Assembly: GCA_937943045.1 (NCBI GenBank)
Contig: CALEBN010000053.1
Coordinates: 1-22,752 of the forward strand
Source: an uncultured Collinsella sp.
GTDB lineage: Bacteria > Actinomycetota > Coriobacteriia > Coriobacteriales > Coriobacteriaceae
DNA: 22,752 nucleotides
Reading direction: 5' to 3'
Shown: piece after piece, positions 6,506 to 14,775 of the stretch
Layout of the letters: every line of letters begins with the position of its first letter
Numbering within the stretch: position 1 is the stretch's first letter
Notes under the pieces: model-generated
What the model was told of the DNA's origin: nothing
What the model saw: the letters and a program-made list of their open reading frames with translations, nothing else
Databases searched by the model: none
Position numbers and translations under genes: made by a program

Positions 6506-7972
6506 TTAGAGAGATTTGATACGAGTGCCCGCGGCCGTATCCTCAATGGTGAGGCCCAAGTCCTTGAGCTGATCGCGGATGGCGTCTGCCAGATCCCAGT
6601 TCTTGGCGGCACGGGCCTCGGCGCGAGCCTCGAGAATCTTGGCAGCCGCCTCGTCCACATCGTCACCCGTGTAGGCAACCAGGCCAGCGGCAACGCCCAG
6701 CAGGCCCAGCGGCAACTCGACCTTGGGCTCGGGGAGCTCGACGCCAAACGTATCGAGCAGCTCGGTCAGCGTATCAGCGGCTGCCAGGACTGCGGCCTTG
6801 TCGGCAGCATCGCCCGCCTGCTCCAGATACTGATTGCACTCGGTGACAAAGCCAAAGACGGCACCCATGGCACCGGCGGTGTTAAAGTCGTCGTCCATGC
6901 ACTCCTTAAAGGCGGCGCGAGTCTCGGCGGCCTTAGCGACAAACGCCTCGGCGGCAGCCTCATCGGCGTCGGCCGTCGCGTGGTTCGCAGCCCAACGCAG
7001 GTTCTCGACCGTGCCGGCGATACGCGTGAGCGAGTTCTCGGCACCCTCCAGGCGCTCCCAGGAGAAGTCGAGCGGCGAGCGATAGCTCGTCTGCAGCATC
7101 AGCAGACGCAGAGCCGCGGCAGAGTGCTGCTCGAGCACCTCGGCCAGCGTAAAGAAGTTACCGAGCGACTTGGACATCTTCTCGCCGTCTACCAGTAGCA
7201 TGCCCGTGTGCATCCAGGTGTTGGAGAAGCCCTGGTGCCAGGCGCAGGTGGCCTGGGCGCACTCATTCTCGTGATGCGGGAAGGCAAGGTCGGAGCCGCC
7301 GCCGTGGATGTCGATCGGAGTGCCCAGGTAGCGATGCACCATGGCGGCGCACTCGGTGTGCCAACCAGGACGGCCCTCGCCCCAGGGGCTCGGCCAGCTG
7401 GGCTCGCCGGGCTTGGCGGCCTTCCACAGGGCAAAGTCGAGCGGGTCGTTCTTGTCCTCGTTCTCCTCGATGCGCGCGCCCACCATAAGGTCGTCGATGT
7501 TGCGGCCCGAGACCTGGCCGTAGTTGGGATCGCTGCGCACGGCAAAGTACACGTCGCCGTTATCGGCTGCGTAAGCGTGGCCCTGCTCGATAAGCGTCTT
7601 GATCATGGCGATCATGGGACCGATCTCTTTGGTGGCGCGGGGACGCACGTCGGGATCGAGCACGTTGGCGGCGCGCATGACGCCGATGAACTTGTCGGAG
7701 AACTCCGTCGCGACCTCAGCAGCCGTACGGCCTTGCTCGTTAGCGCGCTTGATGATCTTGTCATCGACATCGGTGAGGTTCTGGGCGAACGTGACCTCGT
7801 AGCCGCTCGCGATGAGCCAGCGACGAATCACGTCAAAGCTGATGAACGTGCGGGCGTTGCCGATGTGAATGTTGTCGTAGACCGTGGGGCCGCACACGTA
7901 CATGCGGACCTTGCCGGACTCGATGGGCTGGAACTCTTCCTTTTTATGGGTAGCGCTGTTGTAGATACGCAT
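6506..7972 (-). CDS. cysS: Cysteinyl-tRNA synthetase
   Basis: A 488-residue class I synthetase that charges tRNA-Cys in the cytoplasm. The N-terminal Rossmann fold has the zinc ligand Cys27 in MYVCGPTVYDN and the HIGH signature as HIGN (36-39). The zinc site is completed by the WHTECA and HHENE segments. The KMSKS loop is exact (265-269). A helical anticodon-binding domain and a C-terminal tail (ARAAKNWDLADAIRDQLKDLG) are typical of bacterial CysRS, and the length is normal. The start at 7972 has AAGGAG 6 nt upstream; this ribosome site overlaps the last codons of ispF, showing close coupling. A structured 3' element and a terminator follow. Confidence 0.98.
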   Translation of the reverse strand: MRIYNSATHKKEEFQPIESGKVRMYVCGPTVYDNIHIGNARTFISFDVIRRWLIASGYEVTFAQNLTDVDDKIIKRANEQGRTAAEVATEFSDKFIGVMRAANVLDPDVRPRATKEIGPMIAMIKTLIEQGHAYAADNGDVYFAVRSDPNYGQVSGRNIDDLMVGARIEENEDKNDPLDFALWKAAKPGEPSWPSPWGEGRPGWHTECAAMVHRYLGTPIDIHGGGSDLAFPHHENECAQATCAWHQGFSNTWMHTGMLLVDGEKMSKSLGNFFTLAEVLEQHSAAALRLLMLQTSYRSPLDFSWERLEGAENSLTRIAGTVENLRWAANHATADADEAAAEAFVAKAAETRAAFKECMDDDFNTAGAMGAVFGFVTECNQYLEQAGDAADKAAVLAAADTLTELLDTFGVELPEPKVELPLGLLGVAAGLVAYTGDDVDEAAAKILEARAEARAAKNWDLADAIRDQLKDLGLTIEDTAAGTRIKSL

Positions 7973-7975
7973 TCG

Positions 7976-8470
7976 TTACTCCTTAACAGTTTTCTGTAGC
8001 AGGCAGACGGCCCAAGCGCCGATCCCCTCGCCTTGGCCTTCCCAGCCGAGCTTTTCGGTCGTAGTGGCGGCGACGCCCACGTTTTCGACGTCAACGCCCA
8101 GGGCATGGGCAAGGTTGGCGCGCATGGCATCGCGGTGCGGGGTGATCTTGGGTTGCTGACAGGCAATGGTGCAATCGGCATCGACAAACTCGAAGCCCAG
8201 CTCGCGCGCATAGTCCATCACGCGAGCGAGCAGCACCATCGAATCGGCACCCTCGTAGGCGGGGTCGGTATCGGGGAACAGCTTGCCGATGTCTCCCCCG
8301 CGGCAGGCGCCCAGAATGGCGTCGGCCAAGGCGTGCGCGAGCACATCGGCATCCGAGTGGCCCAGCAGGCCACGCTCGTAGGGAATATCGACACCGCCGA
8401 TGATACATCGACGCCCCTCCACCAGACGGTGAACGTCGTAGCCATGGCCAATGCGCAGGTTACTGAACAT
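7976..8470 (-). CDS. ispF: 2-C-methyl-D-erythritol 2,4-cyclodiphosphate synthase
   Basis: A 164-residue IspF, which cyclises CDP-methylerythritol phosphate to MEcPP in the MEP isoprenoid pathway. The metal ligands Asp12 and His14 stand in GHGYDVHRL. HSDADVL, the DTDP loop and the C-terminal ATTTEKLGWEGQGEGIGAWA segment are also present. Length is normal for this trimeric enzyme. The ATG at 8470 overlaps the ispD stop by 11 nt and has AGGA about 9 nt upstream. The frame runs 11 codons further upstream inside ispD without support. Fused IspDF enzymes exist in other bacteria; here the two are separate but overlapping. Confidence 0.97.
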   Translation of the reverse strand: MFSNLRIGHGYDVHRLVEGRRCIIGGVDIPYERGLLGHSDADVLAHALADAILGACRGGDIGKLFPDTDPAYEGADSMVLLARVMDYARELGFEFVDADCTIACQQPKITPHRDAMRANLAHALGVDVENVGVAATTTEKLGWEGQGEGIGAWAVCLLQKTVKE

Positions 8471-9188
8471 GGGGAAGGTCCTCTCCCTCGGCCATGCGGC
8501 CAAGCAGAATCGCGGTTACGGGACGCAAGTCCTCGGGCACCGTCACCTTAAGGTTATCGCGCGGGCTCTGGACGCAGCGGACGCGCCCACCCATGCGCTC
8601 GACCAGCGACGAATCATCGGTACCGATAAAGCCCTCGGCAATGGCTGCAGCGTGGGCGCGCTTCATAGCATCGATGCTAAAGATCTGCGGCGTCTGCGCG
8701 GCCCAATAGAGCTCACGTGGCGGCGTCTCGACGATATTATCGCCGTCAACGATCTTGAGCGTGTCAATCGCGGGCTGGCCGCACACGACACCGTCGAGAG
8801 CACGGTCGCTCACGAGCACGTCGATAGCGTGGTCGATGGCCTCGGTCGTAATGAGCGGACGAGCGCCATCGTGAATGGCGACGTATTCAAAGCCCGCCGG
8901 AACCGCATGCACGCCGGCACGGGTGGAATCCTGACGGGTATCGCCGGCATCGGCAAAGCTGATGGGCGTGTCATAGTCAAACGGGTCGATGGCCAGGCGG
9001 CGCATCTCGGCACGACGCTCGGCAGGGCAAACCACGACGATGTGGCCGACCTTATCGCTACGGTCAAATGCGCGGATGGACCAGCTCATAAGCGGACGAC
9101 CCGCTACATTGACGAGCTGCTTGCCACCGGGGTTACCAAAGCGCTGGCCGCTGCCGCCGGCAACGACCACGGCGCATACGGGCGCCAT
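8460..9188 (-). CDS. ispD: 2-C-methyl-D-erythritol 4-phosphate cytidylyltransferase
   Basis: A 242-residue IspD, which transfers CMP from CTP to methylerythritol 4-phosphate in the MEP pathway. The nucleotide-binding signature is complete at the N-terminus: AVVVAGGSGQRFG followed by GGKQLVNVAGRPLM with the catalytic lysine. The IHDGARPLI motif and the late VEFMGGRVRC-like stretch (here VERMGGRVRC) follow. The start ATG at 9188 shares one base with the disA stop (TAATG), so translation is probably coupled. The 3' end overlaps ispF. Confidence 0.97.
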   Translation of the reverse strand: MAPVCAVVVAGGSGQRFGNPGGKQLVNVAGRPLMSWSIRAFDRSDKVGHIVVVCPAERRAEMRRLAIDPFDYDTPISFADAGDTRQDSTRAGVHAVPAGFEYVAIHDGARPLITTEAIDHAIDVLVSDRALDGVVCGQPAIDTLKIVDGDNIVETPPRELYWAAQTPQIFSIDAMKRAHAAAIAEGFIGTDDSSLVERMGGRVRCVQSPRDNLKVTVPEDLRPVTAILLGRMAEGEDLPHVQ

Positions 9189-10255
9189 TATGCGTTCCCC
9201 TGTTTGGTGCCCTTCATGCGGTACAGGGAGTCCGCAAGAATGGCAGGATTGTTAACGCCAAAGTCGCCCAAGCGCTCCGGATCCTCGCTGATGTCGTCCA
9301 TGAGCTCCTGCAGCGAGCCGTACTCGTCGACGATCTTCTCGGCCACGCCGTCACGCACGACGGACACGCGGGAAAGCGTACGCAAGCCCAGCGGCGTCAT
9401 GACAGAGTCCTCATCCAGGTCGTCGTAGCCCAGAACCGCCGCCACATGCTGCGGGTCGGACAAGTCCTTGGGCGTCATACGGGCAAGCTCAGCGCGAATT
9501 TTCTCGGCGTTTGCCTCGGAGGAGTCACTCGCGTAGTCGCGGATCATCAGGTCATACTCGGTATCCATACTGGAGCCGGCGAGCTGCTCGAGCTGCATCT
9601 GCACGAGCTTGCCCTGGTTGCCCAGCTTGACAATGCAATCCTTAAGCTCGGTCTTTGCCTGCTGCATGATCTCGAAGCTCGAGAAAATACCGGTAATGTC
9701 GGCGAGTGTAACGTAGTCGTCGAGCTCGAGGGCCGTCAGACGCAGCAGGGAGCGATCGAGCGACTGACGGGTAGTCTGGAGCGTGGCGACGAGCTGGTTG
9801 ACCGAACTCATGATGGTGGTGACGGGCTGGATCTCGTAGCTCTTGCCGTGAACGTACACGTTAACGACGGCACGACGGGCCGAGACCGAGATCACGATGG
9901 CATCGGTGAGCACCGACATGCGAGCGGCGGTGCGGTGACGCATACCCGTCTCGCTCGTGGCAAGCGAGGGATCGGGATTGAGGTGGAAGTTGGCGCGCAG
10001 GATCTGGGTGAGGTCGCCGTCGATGACGATGGCACCGTCCATCTTGGAGAGCTCGAACAGGCGGTTCGAGGTAAACGAAATGTTGAGCGGGAAGCCGTCG
10101 TTACCGGCAGCGAGCACGTTTTCGGTGTCGCCGACGCAGATAAGGGCACCCAGGTGACCAGCAATGATCATATCGAGGGCGGTGCGGATCGGCTGGCCGG
10201 GGGCAGTCAGGCGAATAGCCTGTTCCATACGCTTTTGCAGCTCGTTCTTATCCAA
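9188..10255 (-). CDS. disA: DNA-integrity scanning protein / diadenylate cyclase DisA
   Basis: A 355-residue DisA, which makes the second messenger c-di-AMP from two ATP and scans DNA for damage. The N-terminal DAC domain has the two active-site motifs, Asp73-Gly-Ala in MDGAIVIDGD and the RHRTA motif (106-110) in GMRHRTAARMS. A helical spine (about 150-285) follows, then a RuvA-like helix-hairpin-helix region ending LGDFGVNNPAILADSLYRMKG. The start is TTG at 10255 with GGGAG about 8 nt upstream; no in-frame ATG is available nearby. In Firmicutes radA usually precedes disA; here it is absent, and a divergent manganese riboswitch and mntP lie upstream. Confidence 0.96.
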   Translation of the reverse strand: MDKNELQKRMEQAIRLTAPGQPIRTALDMIIAGHLGALICVGDTENVLAAGNDGFPLNISFTSNRLFELSKMDGAIVIDGDLTQILRANFHLNPDPSLATSETGMRHRTAARMSVLTDAIVISVSARRAVVNVYVHGKSYEIQPVTTIMSSVNQLVATLQTTRQSLDRSLLRLTALELDDYVTLADITGIFSSFEIMQQAKTELKDCIVKLGNQGKLVQMQLEQLAGSSMDTEYDLMIRDYASDSSEANAEKIRAELARMTPKDLSDPQHVAAVLGYDDLDEDSVMTPLGLRTLSRVSVVRDGVAEKIVDEYGSLQELMDDISEDPERLGDFGVNNPAILADSLYRMKGTKQGNA

Positions 10256-10410
10256 GGCATCGCTCCCATCGTATACGCTCCATAAACGCTAAATAGTTTC
10301 TCACGGTTTGTCCCCGCAGCAGCCACGAAATCCGATGCTTACAGAATGAGCGAACACGGCCGAGAGCCCAACCCAAATGGGCTGCTTATGTGGTAGTATC
10401 GGGATTCATA

Positions 10411-10549
10411 TGAATGAGGGAGTAGTCGCGTGGCCGGGTTCGCCTCCGGTGGCGCGGCAAGTCAACATACTGGCCGAAACGGTCTGGCTTGCCTTAATGA
10501 ACGAGACTCGTGGTTGTGCGCGCAGCGCGTACGCCACGGGTCTTTTTTG
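10411..10549 (+). ncRNA. yybP-ykoY manganese riboswitch with terminator
   Basis: The leader of mntP carries the conserved blocks of the yybP-ykoY class: GAGGGAGTAG (10416-10425), AAGTCAACATACTGGCCGAA, GGTCTGGCTTGCC and the late AATGAACGAGACT (10497-10508). The final ACGAGACT overlaps the 5' arm of an intrinsic terminator. In that terminator, 10504-10513 pairs with 10534-10543 with one G-U pair, an inner GC hairpin extends the stem, and TTTTTT follows. This class senses Mn2+ and turns on manganese exporters by preventing termination, which fits the gene behind it. The assignment is from motif memory and context. Confidence 0.9.
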
Positions 10550-10601
10550 TTATTCCCCCAAGAGGTACACGCGGGCCCGCCCGCAGAGAGGGAGCCAGAC
10601 T

Positions 10602-11186
10602 ATGGGACTCGCAGAGCTCGTGTTGCTCGCCGTTGGCCTTTCGATGGACGCCTTTGCCGTTTCCATCTGCAAGGGCCTTGGCATGAAAAAGATCAACCTT
10701 AAGGTCGCCGTAGTGCTCGGCCTGTTCTTTGGCGGCTTTCAGGCCGGCATGCCCGTAATCGGATGGGCGCTCGGCAGTCAATTCATGGGCATCATCGGAC
10801 CCATCGACCACTGGATTGCCTTTATCCTTTTGGCCTTTATTGGCGGCAAGATGCTGTGGGAAGCCTTTACCGTAGACGAGGATGAGGACGAAGGCGACGG
10901 CAAGGATGCCGAAAAGATTGACCTGGTCGAGTACCTGATTCTCGCCATTGCCACCTCGATTGACGCCCTGGCCGTAGGCATCTCGTTTGCGGCGCTCTCG
11001 GTCGATATCGTTCCCGCTGTATCGCTTATCGGCGTCACAACGTTTATCTTCTCCGTCGCCGGCGTAGCGATCGGCCACACCTTTGGCGCGCGCTACGAAA
11101 AGCCCGCCACCATCGTGGGCGGCGTTGTGCTTATCCTTATCGGCCTCAAGATTCTGCTGGAACACTTAGGGTTTTTGGCGCTGTAA
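10602..11186 (+). CDS. mntP: Manganese efflux pump MntP
   Basis: A 194-residue inner-membrane exporter of Mn2+ of the MntP/YebN family. Two homologous halves of three membrane helices each are visible. Each half carries the conserved Asp motif, MDAFAVSICKG in the first and SIDALAVGISFA in the second. They are joined by an acidic loop (EDEDEGDGKDAEK). The start at 10602 has GAGAGGGAG about 8 nt upstream, directly behind the riboswitch terminator; the frame runs upstream through the riboswitch but that part is not coding. Control by Mn2+ through the riboswitch is expected. Confidence 0.96.
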   Translation: MGLAELVLLAVGLSMDAFAVSICKGLGMKKINLKVAVVLGLFFGGFQAGMPVIGWALGSQFMGIIGPIDHWIAFILLAFIGGKMLWEAFTVDEDEDEGDGKDAEKIDLVEYLILAIATSIDALAVGISFAALSVDIVPAVSLIGVTTFIFSVAGVAIGHTFGARYEKPATIVGGVVLILIGLKILLEHLGFLAL

Positions 11187-11214
11187 AACACCCTTCAAAA
11201 CTAAACGTCCGTGC

Positions 11215-11248
11215 AAGGCCTCATGCAGAGTTTTGCATAAGGCCTTTT
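11215..11248 (+). terminator. Intrinsic terminator of mntP
   Basis: AAGGCCTCATGCA (11215-11227) pairs with 11234-11246, one mismatch, 6-nt loop, followed by TTTT. Its inner part contains the same motif as the hipBA operator half-sites, so it overlaps that operator region. Confidence 0.75.
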
Positions 11249-11291
11249 CATGCAGACTTTTGCATGTCATACTGATATGCAAAAGTCTGCA
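11223..11291 (+). promoter_or_regulatory. hipBA operator, three half-sites
   Basis: ATGCAGACTTTTGCAT (11250-11265) and its complement at 11277-11291 form a perfect 15-bp inverted repeat with an 11-nt centre, just upstream of hipB. A third copy with one change (ATGCAGAGTTTTGCAT, 11223-11238) sits inside the mntP terminator. HipB-type antitoxins repress their own operon at such sites; the assignment is inferred from position and symmetry. Confidence 0.75.
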
Positions 11292-11306
11292 CGTTAGGAG
11301 ATCGCC

Positions 11307-11738
11307 GTGGACACCCTTCCCATCACCACACCGCGCCAAGCTGGCATCTACGTGCGCCAGTCACGCGAGTCGCAGGGAATCACCCGTGCGACCCTCGCTA
11401 AAAAGGCCGGTGTTTCGGAGCGCCTGCTCGCATCGCTCGAGCTGGGCGACGCCACCGGCATTCGACTCGACAAGTTGCTGACCGTCTTTAACGCACTCGG
11501 CATAGGTCTCTTCGCGCAAAGCGATAACGACTCCATCGCATCGCCCTCCGAACATCCGGCGACGATAGTGAACCTCCCTATCGCGAACTCGAATACCCTG
11601 CCAAAGCCAAGCGTAGGCAGACGACCCACTCGACAAGGAACGCCATCTTCCTATGGTGCCTTGCTGGCCCAAATCGCAGCCGAGCAAGGCCTTTCCGGCA
11701 CTTCAAACCTCTCCTTTGGCTGCAAGGTTGTGAAATAA
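11307..11738 (+). CDS. hipB: HipB-like antitoxin, XRE-family repressor
   Basis: A 143-residue DNA-binding antitoxin. Residues 10-70 are an XRE helix-turn-helix (GIYVRQSRESQGITRATLAKKAGVSER, then LLASLELG). The C-terminal half is Ser/Pro-rich and probably flexible, longer than in E. coli HipB (88 aa). It is expected to bind HipA and the inverted repeats upstream. The start is GTG at 11307 with AGGAG 7 nt upstream. The stop directly abuts the hipA ATG (TAAATG), typical of a coupled antitoxin-toxin pair. Confidence 0.9.
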   Translation: MDTLPITTPRQAGIYVRQSRESQGITRATLAKKAGVSERLLASLELGDATGIRLDKLLTVFNALGIGLFAQSDNDSIASPSEHPATIVNLPIANSNTLPKPSVGRRPTRQGTPSSYGALLAQIAAEQGLSGTSNLSFGCKVVK

Positions 11739-13043
11739 ATGGCAGAGATGGAACTCGCGACCCTCATTTGTGGCGAAATCGCCGGCACTCTCCGGCAAGA
11801 CGAGCATGGACTCTGCAGCTTTGCATACGCCCCAACCTATCGCGGAGCACCGTTATCGCTAACAATGCCGCTTTCCAATCGCACGTATGGCCATAACATC
11901 GTCCGCCCGTTCCTATTTGGCCTTTTGCCCGACAGTCAAGAGCAGCGTCGCGCTATTGCCACCGAGCATGATGTTGCATCCAACAACCCCGTCGCCCTCT
12001 TGTGCCATATCGGTCTTGACTGCGCGGGGGCCGTTCAGTTTTGTCGAGCCGATCAATTAGACGCCGCCCGCGGCAGGGTCTCGGCATACCGCCCGCTTAC
12101 CAATTCTCAAATCGCTCACAAGCTCAAAGCAATTCGCGATGACGAAAGAGAGACATGGATGGGCTCCAACGAAAGCTGGTCCCTAGGCGGCAATCAAGGC
12201 AAATTTGCACTAGCTTGGCATGATGGCCAATGGTGCGAATGTCTAGGGTCATCCCCCACTACCCATATCTTCAAAAATGGTGTCGTTGGGTTCAAACATC
12301 AGGCCTTAAACGAATTCGTCTGCATGAAAACGGCTCGGCGTGTTGGCATTCCAACTGCCAACGTCTCCTATTGCACATTTGAAGACGAAGCCGCGCTCGT
12401 CGTTGAACGGTACGACAGAATGGTCAATAGCAGCGGAAATATCGAAAGGCTGCATCAGGAGGACTTTTGCCAGGCGCTCGGTGTATTGCCAAGCCAGAAA
12501 TACACCGCCGACGGAGGACCAACTACACGAGACATCCAAGAACGACTGATTAACACAGTCCCCCACCACATGAATCTTGTGCTTTTTACCTATATGTTGT
12601 TCTATAACGCCATTATCGGAGCGCCTGACGCACACGCTAAAAACTACTCGATCATCCTTGGCAAAGGCACAAACGCGGCGCTCGCACCCATGTACGATGT
12701 CGCGTCGGGTTTGGCATATGAGCGCATGCGCCGCCGGGCGCGCCTTGCCATGAGCGTTGGCGGCGAAAATCGTGTGGGGCGCATCGGTCCAGGCGCTATC
12801 CGCCGATACCACGGTATGGGCGACCCCGCGCTGGAGACGGCACTCACCGATGCCGGGCTATCCGAGAAGTTTTGCTTTGCGACCATGATGGACCTCGCCT
12901 ACGAGGTACCCATTTGTATGGAAGAGGTCATAAACGAATACGCCGACCTGCCCGGCATGGCGGACCTGCGCGAGCATATGCTCGGCCCCGTCTGCGAAAA
13001 CTGCCAGCGCACCCTCGACCTCATCAAGGCGGATATGGGCTAG
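11739..13043 (+). CDS. hipA: HipA toxin, serine/threonine protein kinase
   Basis: A 434-residue HipA, close to the E. coli length (440). E. coli HipA phosphorylates glutamyl-tRNA synthetase and induces dormancy; this target is not known. The N-terminal domain has the NRTYGHNIVRPFLFGLLPDS segment. SWSLGGNQGKFAL contains Ser148, aligned with the autophosphorylated Ser150 of E. coli HipA, in the ATP-binding loop. SPTTHIFK follows. The catalytic loop is GAPDAHAKNYS (Asp297) and the metal-binding motif MYDVASGL (Asp320). All key kinase residues are present, so it should be active. It follows hipB with no gap. Confidence 0.93.
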   Translation: MAEMELATLICGEIAGTLRQDEHGLCSFAYAPTYRGAPLSLTMPLSNRTYGHNIVRPFLFGLLPDSQEQRRAIATEHDVASNNPVALLCHIGLDCAGAVQFCRADQLDAARGRVSAYRPLTNSQIAHKLKAIRDDERETWMGSNESWSLGGNQGKFALAWHDGQWCECLGSSPTTHIFKNGVVGFKHQALNEFVCMKTARRVGIPTANVSYCTFEDEAALVVERYDRMVNSSGNIERLHQEDFCQALGVLPSQKYTADGGPTTRDIQERLINTVPHHMNLVLFTYMLFYNAIIGAPDAHAKNYSIILGKGTNAALAPMYDVASGLAYERMRRRARLAMSVGGENRVGRIGPGAIRRYHGMGDPALETALTDAGLSEKFCFATMMDLAYEVPICMEEVINEYADLPGMADLREHMLGPVCENCQRTLDLIKADMG

Positions 13044-13070
13044 GTGTCCGTAATCTCCCATTTCCCAAAA

Positions 13071-13112
13071 GAAGAGAGGGGGCACCCGTCGCAAAAGCTC
13101 GGGTGCCCCCTC
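13071..13112 (-). terminator. Intrinsic terminator after the dipeptidase gene
   Basis: A perfect 13-bp stem (13076-13088 with 13100-13112) around an 11-nt loop. On the minus strand it is followed by TTCTTTTGGG, so it mainly ends the dipeptidase transcript. It may also slow read-through from hipA on the other strand. Confidence 0.8.
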
Positions 13113-13169
13113 ACGCAATGTCATTTGCAATCCACCAGCACGTGGCTCGGACTGCTGCTAGCGCAACCT

Positions 13170-14627
13170 TTACGCAGCGAGACGCTTGAGAACGTCGATG
13201 AGCAACTCGTAGAAGCGCTCGGCAGAAGCGAGCTCCATGCTCTCGTCCGGGGTGTGGACATCGGAGAGCGTCGGGCCCACGGCGATGGCGTCCAGGCCGT
13301 GCAGGGCCTCGGCAAACAGGCCGCACTCAAGGCCGGCGTGAATGGACTCGATGCGCAGCTCGGAGCCAAAGAGCTCGCGATAGCTCTCGACAAAGACGTC
13401 GCGGACCGGCGAATGCTCGGCATAGCTCCAGCCGGGATACTCGAACTCGAACTTGGCGTCGAAGCCCAGGACATCGGCCAACGTCTGCAGGCGGTCCTTG
13501 AACTCGTTCTGCAGCGAGGTGATCGAAGAGCGCGGGGACAGCATGATCTTGACCTCGTCGTCAGAGGTGGCAACCACACCGATGTTGGAGGAAACCTCGA
13601 CGGAGCCGTCGGTGGCGACGTTGCGGCGAATCACGCCGTTAGGGGCAAGACGCAGGGCGCGGATGAGGGCGAGCGCGGACTTCTGGTCCATGGCCTCGAC
13701 CTCGGCGTCGTCGGCAATCTCGACGGTGCAGGTAAAGCCGGGGTCGAAGACCTCGAGCTCGGCAGTGACGTCGGCGATGATGCCCTTTGCGATCTGGGCC
13801 GCGGCCTCGGCGGCAGCGTGGTCGGCGTAAACCAGCTCGGCCTTGCACTCACGGTTGATGGCGTTGTCCTTAGTGCCGCCGTTAAAGCTGACGATGGCGG
13901 GCTCGCCGGCGACCATCAGGCGGTCGATGATGCGGGCCATGATGAGGTTGCCGTTGCCGCGCTCCAGGTTGATGTCGGAGCCGGAGTGACCGCCCAGCAG
14001 GCCGGAGATGTCGAGCGTGAGGGTGCTACCGGTCTTGTGCTCGCGCGCGATCGGGCACGTGTAGGTAACGACGACGCCGCCGGCGCAGCTGACGGTGGCA
14101 ACGCCCTCTTCCTCGGAGTCAAGGTTAATCATGGTGCGGGCGCTAATCTGGGACTTGTCGAGCGTCTCGGCGCCGACCAGGCCAGTCTCCTCGTCGGTGG
14201 TGAATACGCACTCGAGGGCCGGATGGACAATCGAATCATCGTTGAGCACGGTAAGCATAAGCGCGACGGCAATGCCGTTGTCGGCACCCAGGGTGGTGCC
14301 GTTGGCGGTAAGGACACCATCCTTGACGACCAGGTCGATACCATCGGTCGTAAAGTCGTGCTCAACGGAGCCCAACTTGTCGCACACCATGTCGATATGG
14401 CCCTGCAACATCACGGTCGGGGCATTCTCGGCACCGGCAGATGCGGGCTTGCGAATGATGACGTTGTAGACCTCGTCCTGGTACACGTCGAGGCCGCGCT
14501 CCTTGGCAAACGCAACCAGGAAATCGCTGATGCCCTTCTCGTTGCCAGACCCACGGGGGATCGCGCTGATCTCCTCAAAGAAATGGAACAGTTGGGCGGG
14601 TTCGTAGCCAGTAATCTTGTAGTCCAT
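13170..14627 (-). CDS. pepD: M20 aminoacyl-histidine dipeptidase
   Basis: A 485-residue cytosolic di-zinc peptidase of the M20C family, which cleaves Xaa-His and other dipeptides. The N-terminus HFFEEISAIPRGSGNEKGIS is typical. Metal and catalytic residues are in place: His77 and Asp79 in LQGHIDMVC, Asp116 in GADNGIAVA, and Glu146/Glu147 in TTDEETGLVGA. The lid domain contains the GGHSGSDI segment. The length matches PepD (about 485). The start at 14627 has AAGGAGG 5 nt upstream; the frame is open 35 codons further without support. A single gene with its own terminator. Confidence 0.93.
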   Translation of the reverse strand: MDYKITGYEPAQLFHFFEEISAIPRGSGNEKGISDFLVAFAKERGLDVYQDEVYNVIIRKPASAGAENAPTVMLQGHIDMVCDKLGSVEHDFTTDGIDLVVKDGVLTANGTTLGADNGIAVALMLTVLNDDSIVHPALECVFTTDEETGLVGAETLDKSQISARTMINLDSEEEGVATVSCAGGVVVTYTCPIAREHKTGSTLTLDISGLLGGHSGSDINLERGNGNLIMARIIDRLMVAGEPAIVSFNGGTKDNAINRECKAELVYADHAAAEAAAQIAKGIIADVTAELEVFDPGFTCTVEIADDAEVEAMDQKSALALIRALRLAPNGVIRRNVATDGSVEVSSNIGVVATSDDEVKIMLSPRSSITSLQNEFKDRLQTLADVLGFDAKFEFEYPGWSYAEHSPVRDVFVESYRELFGSELRIESIHAGLECGLFAEALHGLDAIAVGPTLSDVHTPDESMELASAERFYELLIDVLKRLAA

Positions 14628-14775
14628 GGTGCCTCCTTGGCGCAACTGGTTAGACAATAAGACATGCGCCTTGTATATTCCCAGACTTCGTTTGCATAAA
14701 CCAGTCGAATACGCCGAGCGCCCTCGCATCATCGGCTAACGGTGAGTAAACGCCACTTTATCAAGATAAAGCAGG
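14628..14775. other. Intergenic DNA with palindrome
   Basis: No gene. The 16-bp palindrome CTTTATC-AA-GATAAAG (14756-14771) lies 4 nt behind the PIN toxin stop and could end that transcript, although no U-tract follows. The dipeptidase promoter should lie here; TATACA near 14678-14683 is only a weak candidate. Confidence 0.35.

Noticed and set aside
10377..10601. N-terminal extension of MntP
   Set aside because: This stretch is the manganese riboswitch and its terminator; the MntP family starts at the first membrane helix, as from 10602.
13044..14660. A 538-codon open frame on the plus strand opposite the dipeptidase gene, starting right after hipA
   Set aside because: It begins inside the terminator region and mirrors the M20 peptidase, whose metal-site motifs are complete. 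Its composition (Gly/Val/Asp/Leu repeats) is typical of an antisense shadow.
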